64,000 bases of DNA from Ectobius pallidus. Its lineage: Eukaryota > Arthropoda > Insecta > Blattodea > Ectobiidae. Numbering within the stretch: position 1 is the first letter of the stretch; each line of letters begins with the position of its first letter. Positions 12,684 to 23,299 of this stretch are shown piece by piece. The notes under the pieces were generated by a model. It saw nothing but the letters and a program-made list of their open reading frames with translations, was not told the DNA's origin and ran no database searches. The position numbers and the translations under genes are program-made. The DNA lies in assembly GCA_964059195.1 (NCBI GenBank), contig CAXKWD010000009.1, positions 90,617,432 through 90,681,431 of the forward strand, read 5' to 3'.

Positions 12684-13850
12684 AATAAAATCAAACTTTA
12701 AGTAACAACGTTTAAAACATTTATTAATTTATTTAAATTTCAATCGTCCAAATAATAGTGGAGCAATACATGTGGGTGAGGTGTATGGCAGATTGTGGGA
12801 AGTAGAAAATAAATCGAGTTGGTCTCAGTTTCTTTTCTTCTTATTTTTCCTCGATTCTGAAAAAAATACAATATTGCTACCCTTATATCGGAATATAGGC
12901 TACTATTGGCAACTTTTTCAATAGAATCTGTTTCCTTTTACAGAGACATCGTGTCGAAAGAGACATGACCAGTTAATTTGGAAATACAGTATTGTGTAGA
13001 ATATTGTTCTTGCTGACAGCGCCCCTTACGACTCTCATGAATGCAACTTGACAACAATTATTAAGCGTATCAAAGCAAGTGGGCAATATTTTCAAGAAGA
13101 GCGTTAATCAGAAAGCCAAGTACCAGATAGGGGAAGGGAAGGGGAGTAAGCTTGTATGAATTGTCCCAGGGGAGATAACTGTTTCCCCTAATGAAAGCAA
13201 AGAAGTCTGCGAACTCTGAGTAATGAATGGTATGCAATTGAAACTCTCAAGTCAGTCTTATTACAATTATCGTCCATGTAAATTCAGTTCAAGTATAACA
13301 CGTGCACTGCAACATTGTTTCTAGCCAGTGAAAGTGCATAGGCCTGATCATTATTGTGATAGGTGTATGAAGTATGAGAACGATTGAAAGTTAACATAAA
13401 ATCACGTAAAAATTACACTAACGTACTTATACGACTAAGACATAACTTTGAAAATCCGTTCTCTACATACACCTGTTCTGGTACAAGTATAATAAATTCC
13501 TGAAAGGCCTATTATAAAATAGTATTGTAGTGAACTTATGCTTTATTGGGAATCTATGTACAAAACGTAGTCTTATTCATAGCCTATAATCTACTGCAGT
13601 CCATAAACATTTCAAACTTTACCGAATGTTTTCAGAAAATTTGGTATTAATTTTTCTCTTTTACACTATCTAGTTTTAAATGTTTTACGACATTCTTTGC
13701 CTATTACAGATCATCCCTTGTATACTGTATCACTGTACTTCAATAACGATTCCCAAAAGGACGGTCCTTAGGCCTATTCAATAACTATTGTACGAATACA
13801 TTTTTTCGGGTAACTACTGTATCTTTTCCTATTGAAAAGTTATATTTGAT
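12684..13850. other. No recognisable feature
   Basis: AT-rich DNA with three AGGCCT motifs (near 13340, 13505 and 13770). No gene supported. Confidence 0.45.
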
Positions 13851-13990
13851 AGACCAGTTGGTAGAGCAGTGGCACGGATAGCCAAAGGTCAAATCCCAGT
13901 GTCAGAGGAATTTTTATCCTATAATATTCTCATGTAGTGTCCAACAGAGGCAATAAACTGTGGTTCATGAATGCATATTTATCCATTCTG
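13851..13990 (+). mobile_element. Short tRNA-derived SINE
   Basis: An A-box-like 'tggtagagcagtgg' (13859-13872) and a B-box-like 'ggtcaaatccc' (13888-13898) are correctly spaced for a pol III promoter. Downstream 'tcagaggaatttttatcc' is shared with the element near 16320. No flanking duplication was found, so the limits are approximate. Confidence 0.6.
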
Positions 13991-14137
13991 AATAAATGGT
14001 TAAACAAAACAAACAAAAAATGCAAGTAATTTGCGAAAGATTTATCTTTAAAGCATATAACAAAAAGTAAAATATTGTTCATTCTGAAAATTTTTATAGA
14101 AAATTTCCTTGAATTAATGCAGATTATTCTCTATGCA

Positions 14138-14446
14138 CATAGGCGTAACCAGGCCGACCATATGGGGGGGGTTATAACAGCCGCGGGGTCTGGGGAGAGG
14201 GGGGTCCGGGGGTCCTCCCCCGGAAAATTTTAAAAATTAAGATGCAATATAACGAGTTTTAAGCTTCCGGGGGTCCTCCCCCGGAAAATTTTAAAAATTA
14301 AGACGCAAAATAACGAGTTTTAAGCTTCCCACGCTTTATACTTGTATTAAGTAATTTATGGGCAGACTTAAAAAATTATACAATTTTCCTTTTTTTAATC
14401 AATGGGGGGGTTCAAACCCCCAACCCCCCCCCTCGGTACGCCTATG
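14138..14446. mobile_element. 309 bp DNA transposon with perfect 8-bp TSD
   Basis: The ends read CATAGGCGTAACC (left) and, inverted, CATAGGCGTACCGAG (right), so about 11 terminal bases are shared. TCTATGCA is duplicated exactly at 14130-14137 and 14447-14454. The interior has G- and C-homopolymer blocks near both ends and a 61-bp tandem duplication (14206-14266 and 14267-14327), each unit starting with a near-palindrome 'ccgggggtcctcccccgg'. The element at 47767-49959 has related ends. An 8-bp TSD fits hAT or P superfamilies; I cannot choose without a transposase. Confidence 0.85.
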
Positions 14447-14578
14447 TCTATGCAAGTATAAAAACCAATTTTAAAAATCACATAGGATGTAAGTTCCAAA
14501 AATTGTTGAATGATGCCTTAACACTGCAGGTCTAGATAAAGTTCTACCCTAATAGTGGCATAATAATTAATTGTAATA

Positions 14579-14586
14579 AAAATAAA

Positions 14587-14620
<34 letters not shown>

Positions 14621-14637
14621 TTAATAATAACAATAAC
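14579..14637. repeat. (AAT)n microsatellite
   Basis: Nearly pure AAT repeat. Confidence 0.95.
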
Positions 14638-14639
14638 AG

Positions 14640-15254
14640 AGCAATAAAATTACTTAATGGGCTCCAGTTCGAAGGTTTACTTGTTTTATTGCAGTCCTAT
14701 ATGAAAACAGCAGTGCTGATAATATAATCAGATTCAATGTTACCTTGGTGGACGCCATGAATGAACTAGAGTAGGCTAGGCTGTACTGTATTCGTAATGG
14801 GTATTGTGCGTTCATTTGAATTGCAAGAGTGTTTATAGTGCTTCTCTATTGTGAATCTTTAGGTTGCGCCACCGGTTTGAGCGGAAATATAAATTTCTAC
14901 ATCTTGTTGAGAAATCTTTTAAAATGAGGATCATAAAATTACAATTTAATCTGCTTTCATCAAGCGTGCAACTTTAGCGTGTCTGCCTAATTTTCTAACC
15001 GATCCCAGAGATAAATTGCATGAAAATGCTGAATAAACGACTCTGGTAAAATTTCAATAGCATAGCTCTTTAAACTTTGCATATGACATTAGAATGGGAA
15101 TGAAATATTTATGTATAGCCTACTTGTTCTCAAAGGTATTACAATTTAATTATCAGAACTTCCATTCTACACATATTTATTATGTCCTTTCAATACTTGA
15201 ATTATTATGAATATTTTATTTTGGAAAATTCATATTATTATATTTTCACAGTAA
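14640..15254. other. No recognisable feature
   Basis: AT-rich DNA; nothing supported. Confidence 0.45.
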
Positions 15255-15498
15255 GAATCAGTCATTTTAGAAAGGGCTTTATTCCAAAATTGCCAAAAGT
15301 ACGTTTTAACTAAAGAAAAGCTTCTGTAACGTAAGGAAGTATGAATTGCTGTGACCATTGTGTCCACAAGGATGGCTGGAATAAATTCCTTTCGAAACAG
15401 GTAGCCTATGTGCGAATACGTTACAGAAGCTTTTCTTTAGTGACAACGTAGTACTTTTGGAAATTTTGGAATGAAGCCCTTTCTAAAATGACTGATTC
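15255..15498. mobile_element. Foldback-type MITE, 244 bp
   Basis: Inverted arms of about 80 bp. The left begins GAATCAGTCATTTTAGAAAG and the right, inverted, is identical over that stretch. The inner blocks 'actaaagaaaagcttctgta' also match. The loop is about 80 bp. No clear target-site duplication is visible, so the superfamily is unassigned. Confidence 0.7.
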
Positions 15499-15595
15499 AT
15501 GTGTGGAAAGTGGTAACGTGAATATAAAGTCCATTTCTATGGCACTGTTCTATATATAGTCAGAAACTGATAAGAAAATATTAAAAAGTAGTGTG

Positions 15596-15596
<1 letters not shown>

Positions 15597-15643
<47 letters not shown>
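15597..15643. repeat. (AT)n microsatellite
   Basis: About 45 bases of pure AT dinucleotide. Confidence 0.95.
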
Positions 15644-15645
<2 letters not shown>

Positions 15646-16319
15646 CCTATCAATAGGAACGGCAAAACTGGCTCATTCATTGGGGCAGTAAAGATTTTGC
15701 GTTTTGGGAATAAATTATGGACAAGGTATATAAGATAATTGGGTCAACAGGTTCCGCAGAATTGCAACAAGTCACTGCTAGGAAGCTGTTCCGTTGGGAA
15801 TGACTTTTGTCATGCGTATAAACAGATATTAAGAGATCCTCGCTTCGACGTTGCATTACTTCGCGGATTATGGTGTAGGCCTACCCGTAATAATCTCTTA
15901 TTCAATTTGAAGGGAAAAGTATGAAAAATCCACAAAGAGATAAAACATTTCTTATTCGTTGCTCTAACGGTGTGTGAAGATATCACGGTATACAGATAAT
16001 TCATACCGACTAAAGCAGAATTAAACTTTCAGGGACAAAACTTTTTTCTGAGCATAATATTAACTTGAGATTATTATGGTGTATTAATTTCTTGTTTGTT
16101 TCAACCCAAGGAGTGAGTTATAAATATATGTGTAGTTATACATACCCCTTCCACTCTGTATATATGTTTATGTAAGTTATATATATAGTATATATACCCA
16201 CTATAAATAGTGTATATACGTATATTTGTGGAGGCTATGTGTATACATATCGACCATTAGGGGTAATCATGGGAGAAAAATCCATCTTCCACAACGTCAT
16301 GAACACTTGCTATCTCAAT
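15644..16319. other. No recognisable feature
   Basis: AT-rich DNA with scattered TATA runs at 16135-16215. The short frame at 15739-15924 shows no domain. Confidence 0.45.
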
Positions 16320-16440
16320 TTCTGAACAGCAGCAAGGACAGCTGAAAGTCCTGTGTTCGAGTTCTGGTCATAGAGGAATTTTATCCCAGCTTTTTATATT
16401 TAAGACTACGTAAAAACATTAATACAGAGCCCATTATGGT
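16320..16440 (+). mobile_element. Degenerate tRNA-derived SINE
   Basis: The B-box-like 'gtgttcgagttctgg' (16353-16366) is followed by 'tagaggaattttatccc', the same junction as in the SINE at 13851. The A box is not convincing. Confidence 0.45.
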
Positions 16441-17259
16441 ATTTGCTTCATTAACAGTTTTTGTATCGTTTAATAATAAATAATTAATTTGTCATAAATA
16501 GTCCTTAAATTCATCATCTTTATTTACTCTGTTCGTTTTTATGATTAACAAAATGGCACCTTCTGGCATATTTTACACACCCCTAGTGAAGTCTCTAATT
16601 ATGTGCTTATGTCTGAATGCTTAGCATAACCGCTAATTTCTGGCTTATCTTACAAATGCTTTGTGCCGTAATCCTCTGCACAAGATTGCTAACAAGTGCT
16701 TAGCGATTGTCGACGTGGGGTTTCTCCATGACAACCTGGTGAGTCATCCTCTTAATAAGGTTTTTGTGTACAATATCTACTATTGTATTTGAACTGTATC
16801 ATATTTTGGTTATTGCTCCTATGTAACTCTCTAAAGAAATTATTTAACTATGTATTAGCATTCAGAAAAGGGAATGTTATAATCTTATCTAGGTTATGTC
16901 TCTGTCTACCCATAAACCTGAGATGAGAATTATTTATTCCACTGTTTACGCACGACATTTCACAGTCGAATTTAAAATTATATAAATGGAACATAGAAAA
17001 ACATACTCATATTTCCAAAAATCTCTATTTAGGCTGCCCAGGACTAAAAAATCTTTGTGTTGCTATAAAAGGCTCGGCTCTAACATAACTGATGCCATTC
17101 TAGGGCCAAATGCTTATAGAAAAGAATTCCAAAATATTGACTGCTGCCCTTTCAGAAGAAAAAAATAATTAGTTTATATTACACATGTAGGCTAGTCCAG
17201 TCATTCATTGCATGGCCAGGCGACTTTCTTTTGTTAGGAGGAAAAAATTTGCACTTTAT

Positions 17260-17910
17260 TTTTACCGCACCAATCAGCTAGTTACCTCAGCCAATCAAAA
17301 TCTAAGAATTTCCTGTGACGGTTGTGACAGCAACTCGTCAACTCCGCGTGGAGTGGAACATAGGGTTGCAAGATCTAGTTACAGTAAACAATAACATGTG
17401 TTGAATTGATTAAAGCGAGGGAAGAAATGATGTCAGTGAATAATGAGAGAATATTGCAACGTTGCTTGTGTTTTGGAAAGCAGAAACCAAGACCGAATTG
17501 GTCACATCAGTCTACATAAAGAAACACCCGATTTAATGGTTTATTCCTTTGAAGCCGCCTGGGTATGTAATGAAAAACTCTACTATACAATCAATGTTAT
17601 CAACTTTAGCCCAGACACAGTCATTCTAAGGTTAAAAACAACCCACTAAGAGCGGAAATTGTTAATCGTCACTGCTCTTTCATGATTCAGGATAGACCAA
17701 TCGAAAAGTTTCTTTACTTTGTTGCGCATGCAAAGGAAGTCCTGACGTTGTTTGAGTGACGCCTTTGAGTGTGACAGATTGCAACGCGGTCTGATAACTC
17801 ATTAATCAAGTTGAGTGTCAGCGCCCTGGTGTAGTACTCGCATCAGAGTACCTGTGAGTTGGACCACCCGTATGTTGCGTCCGGATTGGTGGCTCTCAGC
17901 CAATCAGCGA
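17260..17910. promoter_or_regulatory. CCAAT-box cluster, possible promoter-like region
   Basis: Five CCAAT/ATTGG pentamers occur in about 640 bases: near 17270, 17292, 17695, 17884 and 17900. The last two form an inverted pair 'gattggtggctctcagccaatc'. The stretch is less AT-rich than its surroundings. There is no downstream coding exon or TATA arrangement I can support, so a promoter role is speculative. Confidence 0.2.
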
Positions 17911-18554
17911 CACCTCGCCATTACAATAATAGCTGGATGATAGACGCTCAGTCATCGCGACGCCTTCAGTGGTGGCTTGTCATGGTGACATAAAATTGAA
18001 ACTGCATGGGTTGATGGACCCGGCGGCATGCTTTCTGTTACTGATATCAATCATTTAGTGTGTTCTTTCTTCGCATATCTGAGCTCAGAGAATATTTAGA
18101 ACAATATTTCTTTTATCAATCTTCTCCTCGTAGTGATATACAATAGTAAATCTGTGTTCAATTACTTAGTCAACTTTTAACAAAAGACCTGTTCGTTATT
18201 TGCATGAAAGTGGGTGGAGTAGTCTATAGAAACTTTTCATTTGAATGGCTGGAAGGCGTGCGTCAGCCCATGTATGACTCCGACTTTTATTGGTTTGTTG
18301 TCAAAAGTCTGGCCTTCAAACATTAAACGTATGAAACCGGTCGGTTCCAGGTTCAGGAACGAAGGATTGAGGTGGAATAGGACAAAAGTTTAGTGGAAGG
18401 TTGGATGAAATTGCCTTGTGTATAGTGTCTTCTATATTATCCATTCAGTAATTTAAGGTGCACAAAGACATGGACAACAAACCGAAAGTTATTTCCCTTT
18501 CGAACAAGGTTAAGATTAATTCTGAAATGATTATGTTCTCTTGACGAATCTAGA

Positions 18555-18977
18555 ATCTTTGTTGTTTTCTTTCTTTCATTACCTTAGTTTTGCCTCTCCA
18601 GGGACATTTAAGTGACCCATGCCGCCCGGCGACCTATCGGGATCACATACATAGTTTTTTGACCATACAAGGGCATGGAGGGCCTTTCCGGATAACTGAT
18701 CAGCCAAATGCCGGGACCACCCCCGAGGCAACACGAACATAAGCCTATCGAACGAGACACATCATTCACACACACACATTCACTCTGAACGAGACGAGGA
18801 TGGGTTGAAGATAATAATGACGGCCAGATAATATCCGGCGATATACGTGAAATTTGTGTCACTGATGAGGAAAACCCCAGAAAACCCCCACGTAGGTCAT
18901 TTGCCCCGACCAGGATTCGAAGCCAGGCTCGCAGTGTGAGAGGAGCGAATGGATCATCTAGGCCACAGAGGTGGAAT
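18555..18977 (-). mobile_element. 456-bp SINE family, copy 1 (minus strand)
   Basis: Closely matches the copies at 39744-40110 and 61337-61792. Read on the minus strand it starts with a tRNA-like head, has a B box ('ggcttcgaatcctgg'), then 'aggttttctggggttttcct', 'tggccgtcattat', 'cttcaacccatcctcg', 'tgtgtgtgtgaatgatgtgtc', and ends with a (GAAA)-rich tail. ATCTAGA is repeated at 18548-18554 and 18978-18984, a plausible 7-bp duplication. The 84-codon frame here is a by-product of the SINE. Confidence 0.8.
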
Positions 18978-19429
18978 ATCTAGAGGCTCTTTGCTGTAAA
19001 AAGGGTTGGCGTAGGGGTGGGGAGTGGGCATGGGGGAGCCGATTTAGAACTCCCTTACCAAACTGAACCACTGCGCGTTATTTCGGAATGATTCCGTGCA
19101 ATCGAGAGTGCGTGTGTCGAGTTTTCACATAAATAGACATAGGCCTAGTCCTACCGCACTTTAATAATAAAATTAATTAAATTAATAGAAAGATCTATTT
19201 AATCATTTAAGATATCAGGAACCATCAATACAATAGCTTGAAGAAACAATAGCTCTACTTTTTAAATATTAGGAATAGTAGGTCTATAGCAAAAAAAGTG
19301 GATTAACAAAGCTTTTTTAAGAGGGTCGATTTCACTGAACTTGCCAGAAATTAACAGATCTGAAGGTCGGGGGGACGGAAAAATCCTGAGCACGGAGTCC
19401 CCCGGAAGGGACTTTAAGCTTGGGGCCCG

Positions 19430-19605
19430 TGTCGTAGATTTAAGGCACGTAAAAGAACTCCAAACTAAATTAGAGCCTCTGGACAAAATTTATCGGCCCT
19501 CTCACGTCGAAGTAATACCTTAGTTTCCGGAAAATAAGCGTAACAAAATTCACATAGGTAACAGAAACTTCCACTTGGAGGCACTTCGCCCCAACATAGG
19601 GGATA
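19430..19605 (+). repeat. Dispersed SINE-like repeat, copy 2
   Basis: Second copy of the repeat at 2532-2775. It opens with 'gtagatttaaggcacgtaaaagaactcc', a block also present in the middle of the 26925-27130 SINE, then continues into 'agagcctctggacaaaattt' and 'tccacttggaggc', which that SINE lacks. Confidence 0.65.
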
Positions 19606-19855
19606 TAGGAAACCAGATACAGATTTTAACAAGCAACATTACAAATGGGTGTACAACTTTTAGGAAGGAGTTCAGCTGTTTATAACTTTGTGTGTACGTA
19701 GGTAAATGTAATTAGCAGTAATTTCATATTATGTAAGTGCAAGTCAGTGATGGACAATTTCAAGATTATGCCCACAGTTTTAAGCCTTCAGTACTACAAA
19801 TTCATTCTACCTTTTGTGTAGTCAAGTGAAGAGATGAGGCAACAAAAATAAACAT

Positions 19856-19969
19856 AAAAATCTAATAACTAGCCTATCTTTTTTAACGAGAAAACATGTG
19901 CTACTCATGCTTAAAAATCTAATAACTAGCCTATCTTTTTTAACGAGAAAACATGTGCTACTCATGCTT
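19856..19969. repeat. Perfect 57-bp tandem duplication
   Basis: Units 19856-19912 and 19913-19969 are identical at every base I compared ('aaaaatctaataactagcct...'). This means either a very recent duplication or an assembly artefact. Confidence 0.9.
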
Positions 19970-20130
19970 AAAAATAATATAAACTTTAATTTTTTATTAA
20001 AAATTTCCCATAATTAGGGGTTGCCTCTAAGACAAAATAGATAAACAAAAAACACAGAAACGGTAACAATAACAATTAGAAAAGAAATAGAAATTTGACT
20101 TGAACACTAGCCACAGGCCGAGGAAGTATA

Positions 20131-20435
20131 GGCCTACAGTGTGGCCGAGAACTCAAGTCACCGCAGAATAGGCTAGATATCATCGTTATTAACGGAAATA
20201 AGAAATCCGCAGAAGTTGTTGATCCCACCATCAGATTTGAGACTTTCTTTTGCCAGCCAGTTGAGATGAATTTTGAAAAGAAACGTATCACGAGCCTACT
20301 GCTACCTATTTTCAAAACTCGTATCAAGTTCAAGAGGTTGCAGTATCTGGTCTTCTTTTGGGTGCAAGAGGCACTATTTCTATGTTCTTCTACAACTGGA
20401 GATTGAATCATTTATATGGTCCTAGCAATGTTTAA
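20131..20435 (+). pseudogene. R2-like LINE C-terminal endonuclease relic
   Basis: A plus-strand frame reads LDIIVINGNKKSAEVVDPTI followed by RFETFFCQPVEMNFEKKRIT. This matches the 'R[RK]xDIxVI ... DPTIRFE ... EKK' pattern of the C-terminal region of insect R2-type non-LTR retrotransposons, where the restriction-like endonuclease lies. After about 70 codons the similarity moves to another frame (GLLLGARGTISMFFYNWRLN), and upstream the expected Arg-rich lead-in is also out of frame. At least two frameshifts therefore make it inactive. No reverse transcriptase is nearby. The assignment is from pattern memory and not a search. The 111-codon minus-strand frame here is a shadow. Confidence 0.6.
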
Positions 20436-20439
20436 ATTC

Positions 20440-23030
20440 TTGTAAAATCCATTTTTTTATTTTCATAAGTCTTTAATTGTCATTGTTGTGTTAAGTCCTA
20501 TTTTTACTATTAAGTTATGTGTCATTTGGCAAACCCCACACATGGGGTAAAATTCATTAATAATTTGTATAGAGTATGTATATAGGCCTACAAACTACAG
20601 CTATGTGAGAGACACAATATGTGACACAAATTATAAACCAGTGCTGGACTGCAATTAAAAGTTAACACAATGTTTAGGCTCATAGTATATTCCTTGCACC
20701 CTAGCCTTCAATTTTATATGAATTTTATATTTTTCTTCAGAGTTTTTTCCTTTATTTTATTACAAACAAAAATAAGGCCAAGTATTGTAAGTTATCGTAT
20801 AAGATAAATTAGGCTATGCATTTAAAGGTTAGGACAGTTTTTAGGAACAAATTAATAACTTGCTTTATTTTCATTATATGTATCTTCCATTACGTGATTT
20901 CTGAATGTCAGTTTATTCGAAAAGAAATGAACAAGTAAATGTAATGTAGTTATTGATTTAGTCTAATGTAATTAGTTATTTACTTAGTATAATTATTAAT
21001 AAGTATTATTTTGTATTAGGCTTATGTACGTTATTTTTGTAATTCTTGTATTGTATTGTACAGTAATTGGAGGTAGGCCTATAGATCTGTGAGAAATCAA
21101 TATAAGTAGGAGAAAATTCCTACAGTTGTGTTTCTCATGTGGACAAAATTGGAGATAATTCTGTAGAGAAATTAGAAAATAGGCTATAACTTTTGGTGGT
21201 CCTTCATCTTAACATAAGACACAGCAGTGAAGTAGACCTATAATTCTTTATAATTTCCATCTTCTGCCCTAGTTCAGTTCTGGTTATTTATGTGGGTATA
21301 GGCTAACTCCCGCAATTTGGGTTACCCGTATTCGACGGTAGCAAAGCAATTACTATTAATCTCGCAAGGCCGGTTAAAAGAAAATTAGGAAATAGCTTAA
21401 TTACTTACCCATCTCATCGTTGCTATAGGCCTATTAAATGTATTAAGCAATCCATAACCCTCTATTTGTAAAAAATAATCTATTATTAATCTTATAATTA
21501 TTTCCTAATAATTTATATCGTGTGATCAAGTGGTTATAAACTATAGACTATCAATACTAATAGGCCTAGAGAAATCTAATGATTACTGTGTGCCTTGTTC
21601 CTCTTCCATGCAAAAACTACCCAACTGATAGAACTGATATTTTTATACTTGGTAAAAACATAACTTAGCACTAAAAGCGTTTCTAATTGTTTCGCCGTTT
21701 CAAGATAATTTGCGGTAACAACTGCATTAGCCTATGTTCCTTGCCGATATTCAACTTTACTATGACCAAACCGTTGGTCAAATGAAATTCAGAGACAACT
21801 TGCAGTATTTAAAATTAAATTTTGTACATGAAAGGTCCTTTGACATTTTCCGATATTTCTTATAGTTACCGAGAGAAGGCCGTTTTAATGACTTCTGATA
21901 AAATACTGTGGCTTGGTTCTAAAAGGACCAATGTAAATTTCTTTCAAAAATGATATCTATGCATTATTGATCTCGGCTAGTCTTTATCGGTCGTATAATA
22001 GAAGTGACAATGTATGTTGCTAATAGACATAATTTAGAAACCTTAGAGGCCAATGTCGGAAGTTCTCAGCAAAAAATGTTACTTCTACAAAGGCTTCAAA
22101 GTCAGTTATCTCAAAAGCAAGTTTTATGACATTTGCCCTTTTAGAACAAAGCCACAGATTAATAATAAGGTTAAACACTGCTCCAGGTGCGGGCAATGGC
22201 TGCACTGAATGAGGCAGAGTACAAAAATGTCTGATGGTAACTCTAAAACTACCTTATGTATCTTATGTAGGCCTATAAGTATATTATTCTGAAACTGTTT
22301 GTTTACGAGCACGAACATTTGCAGATAAGTGTGTGTATTTCAGATTAATGAATGAATAAATAAGTAAATAAATAACTAAATAAATAAGAAATAAATCATG
22401 CAAAGGCAGAAAGACATTAAAGAAAACAAGGAAAGACAGATAGATGGACATTAGCTTCTAGAGTTGACACGAGTTATTATGGTGGACAGCTATTGAATAA
22501 ATGTGTGCTGGGAGCTGGAGGGAGAGTAATGAAATATCTTTTTTCGGCCCTGGCAGTACGGGGTGGGGCAGTAAGACGATCAATGTCCGGCAAGCCCGGC
22601 GAGGCTTTGCAACTGTCCGGCACACTCGGGGGTGGCAGCTGACACAAGCTCGATTCCAAGAAAGTCCACCCCACCCTCCCACGTAGCACTTTGATCTCAT
22701 ATTGACATCCGATATTAATAAACAACACAAAGCGGTAGTTACTTAAAAACTGTCAACCATCTGAAATCCTCAGGAAGAATGACATTTATCGGAATACGTA
22801 CAGCCTTTGATAAATACAGTCAGCTAGGCTCCGAAAATATCACCTCTTTGTAAGCCGTGTGTTTAACCTGTCGACTAGGTTGACTTATGCGACTTATAGA
22901 AAAGTATTAAGTTAGTACAAAAGTAATAGTATAGCCTAAGCCTATTGCGATAGTGCATTCAGACCGTTCTAATATTGAAATCTGAACTAAACAAAAATAT
23001 GTATAAATTACTTGATGTTTTCCTGGAGCA
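20440..23030. other. No recognisable feature
   Basis: AT-rich DNA with about six AGGCCT motifs and an (AAAT)n-like run at 22350-22400. A GC-richer block at 22540-22690 holds overlapping frames on both strands, none with a recognisable domain. Confidence 0.45.
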
Positions 23031-23036
23031 TGGTCT

Positions 23037-23150
23037 GAGTGTATTGTTCTCGGGTTTTTAGCCAAGTGAGTGATTGGGAAAGCTCCGACGTTTCAGGGGA
23101 CACGCTTCCTCCATCTTCAGTCTCCCTAGCAACCCGAGAACAGTATACAC
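23037..23150 (-). repeat. Hairpin-flanked 'gaagatgg...acgtc' motif
   Basis: 'gtgtattgttctcgggtt' at 23037-23056 and its inverted counterpart at 23131-23150 bracket the minus-strand sequence 'ctgaagatggaggaagcg' and 'ctgaaacgtcgga'. A shorter relative is at 8340-8368. Similar 'gaagatgg...gaaacgtcg' strings occur around Penelope-like elements in other animals, but I cannot confirm that origin here. Confidence 0.35.
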
Positions 23151-23299
23151 GAAAACAAGTATGTCTGTCTCGCTCTTAGATAACAGAGACTTCTCTCCTC
23201 CGAAGCATTTTGATTGGCATTTTGATTGGCTCTCGAGGTGATAAGTTAACATTCAGTATTACTGGTTACTGTTATGATTCGAAATGATCTTCATTTGTC

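Noticed and set aside
18608..18862. 84-codon minus-strand ORF resembling 61453-61752
   Set aside because: Both are frames through copies of the same SINE, so their similarity reflects the repeat and not a protein family.
20076..20411. 111-codon minus-strand ORF
   Set aside because: Antisense shadow of the R2-like plus-strand remnant.
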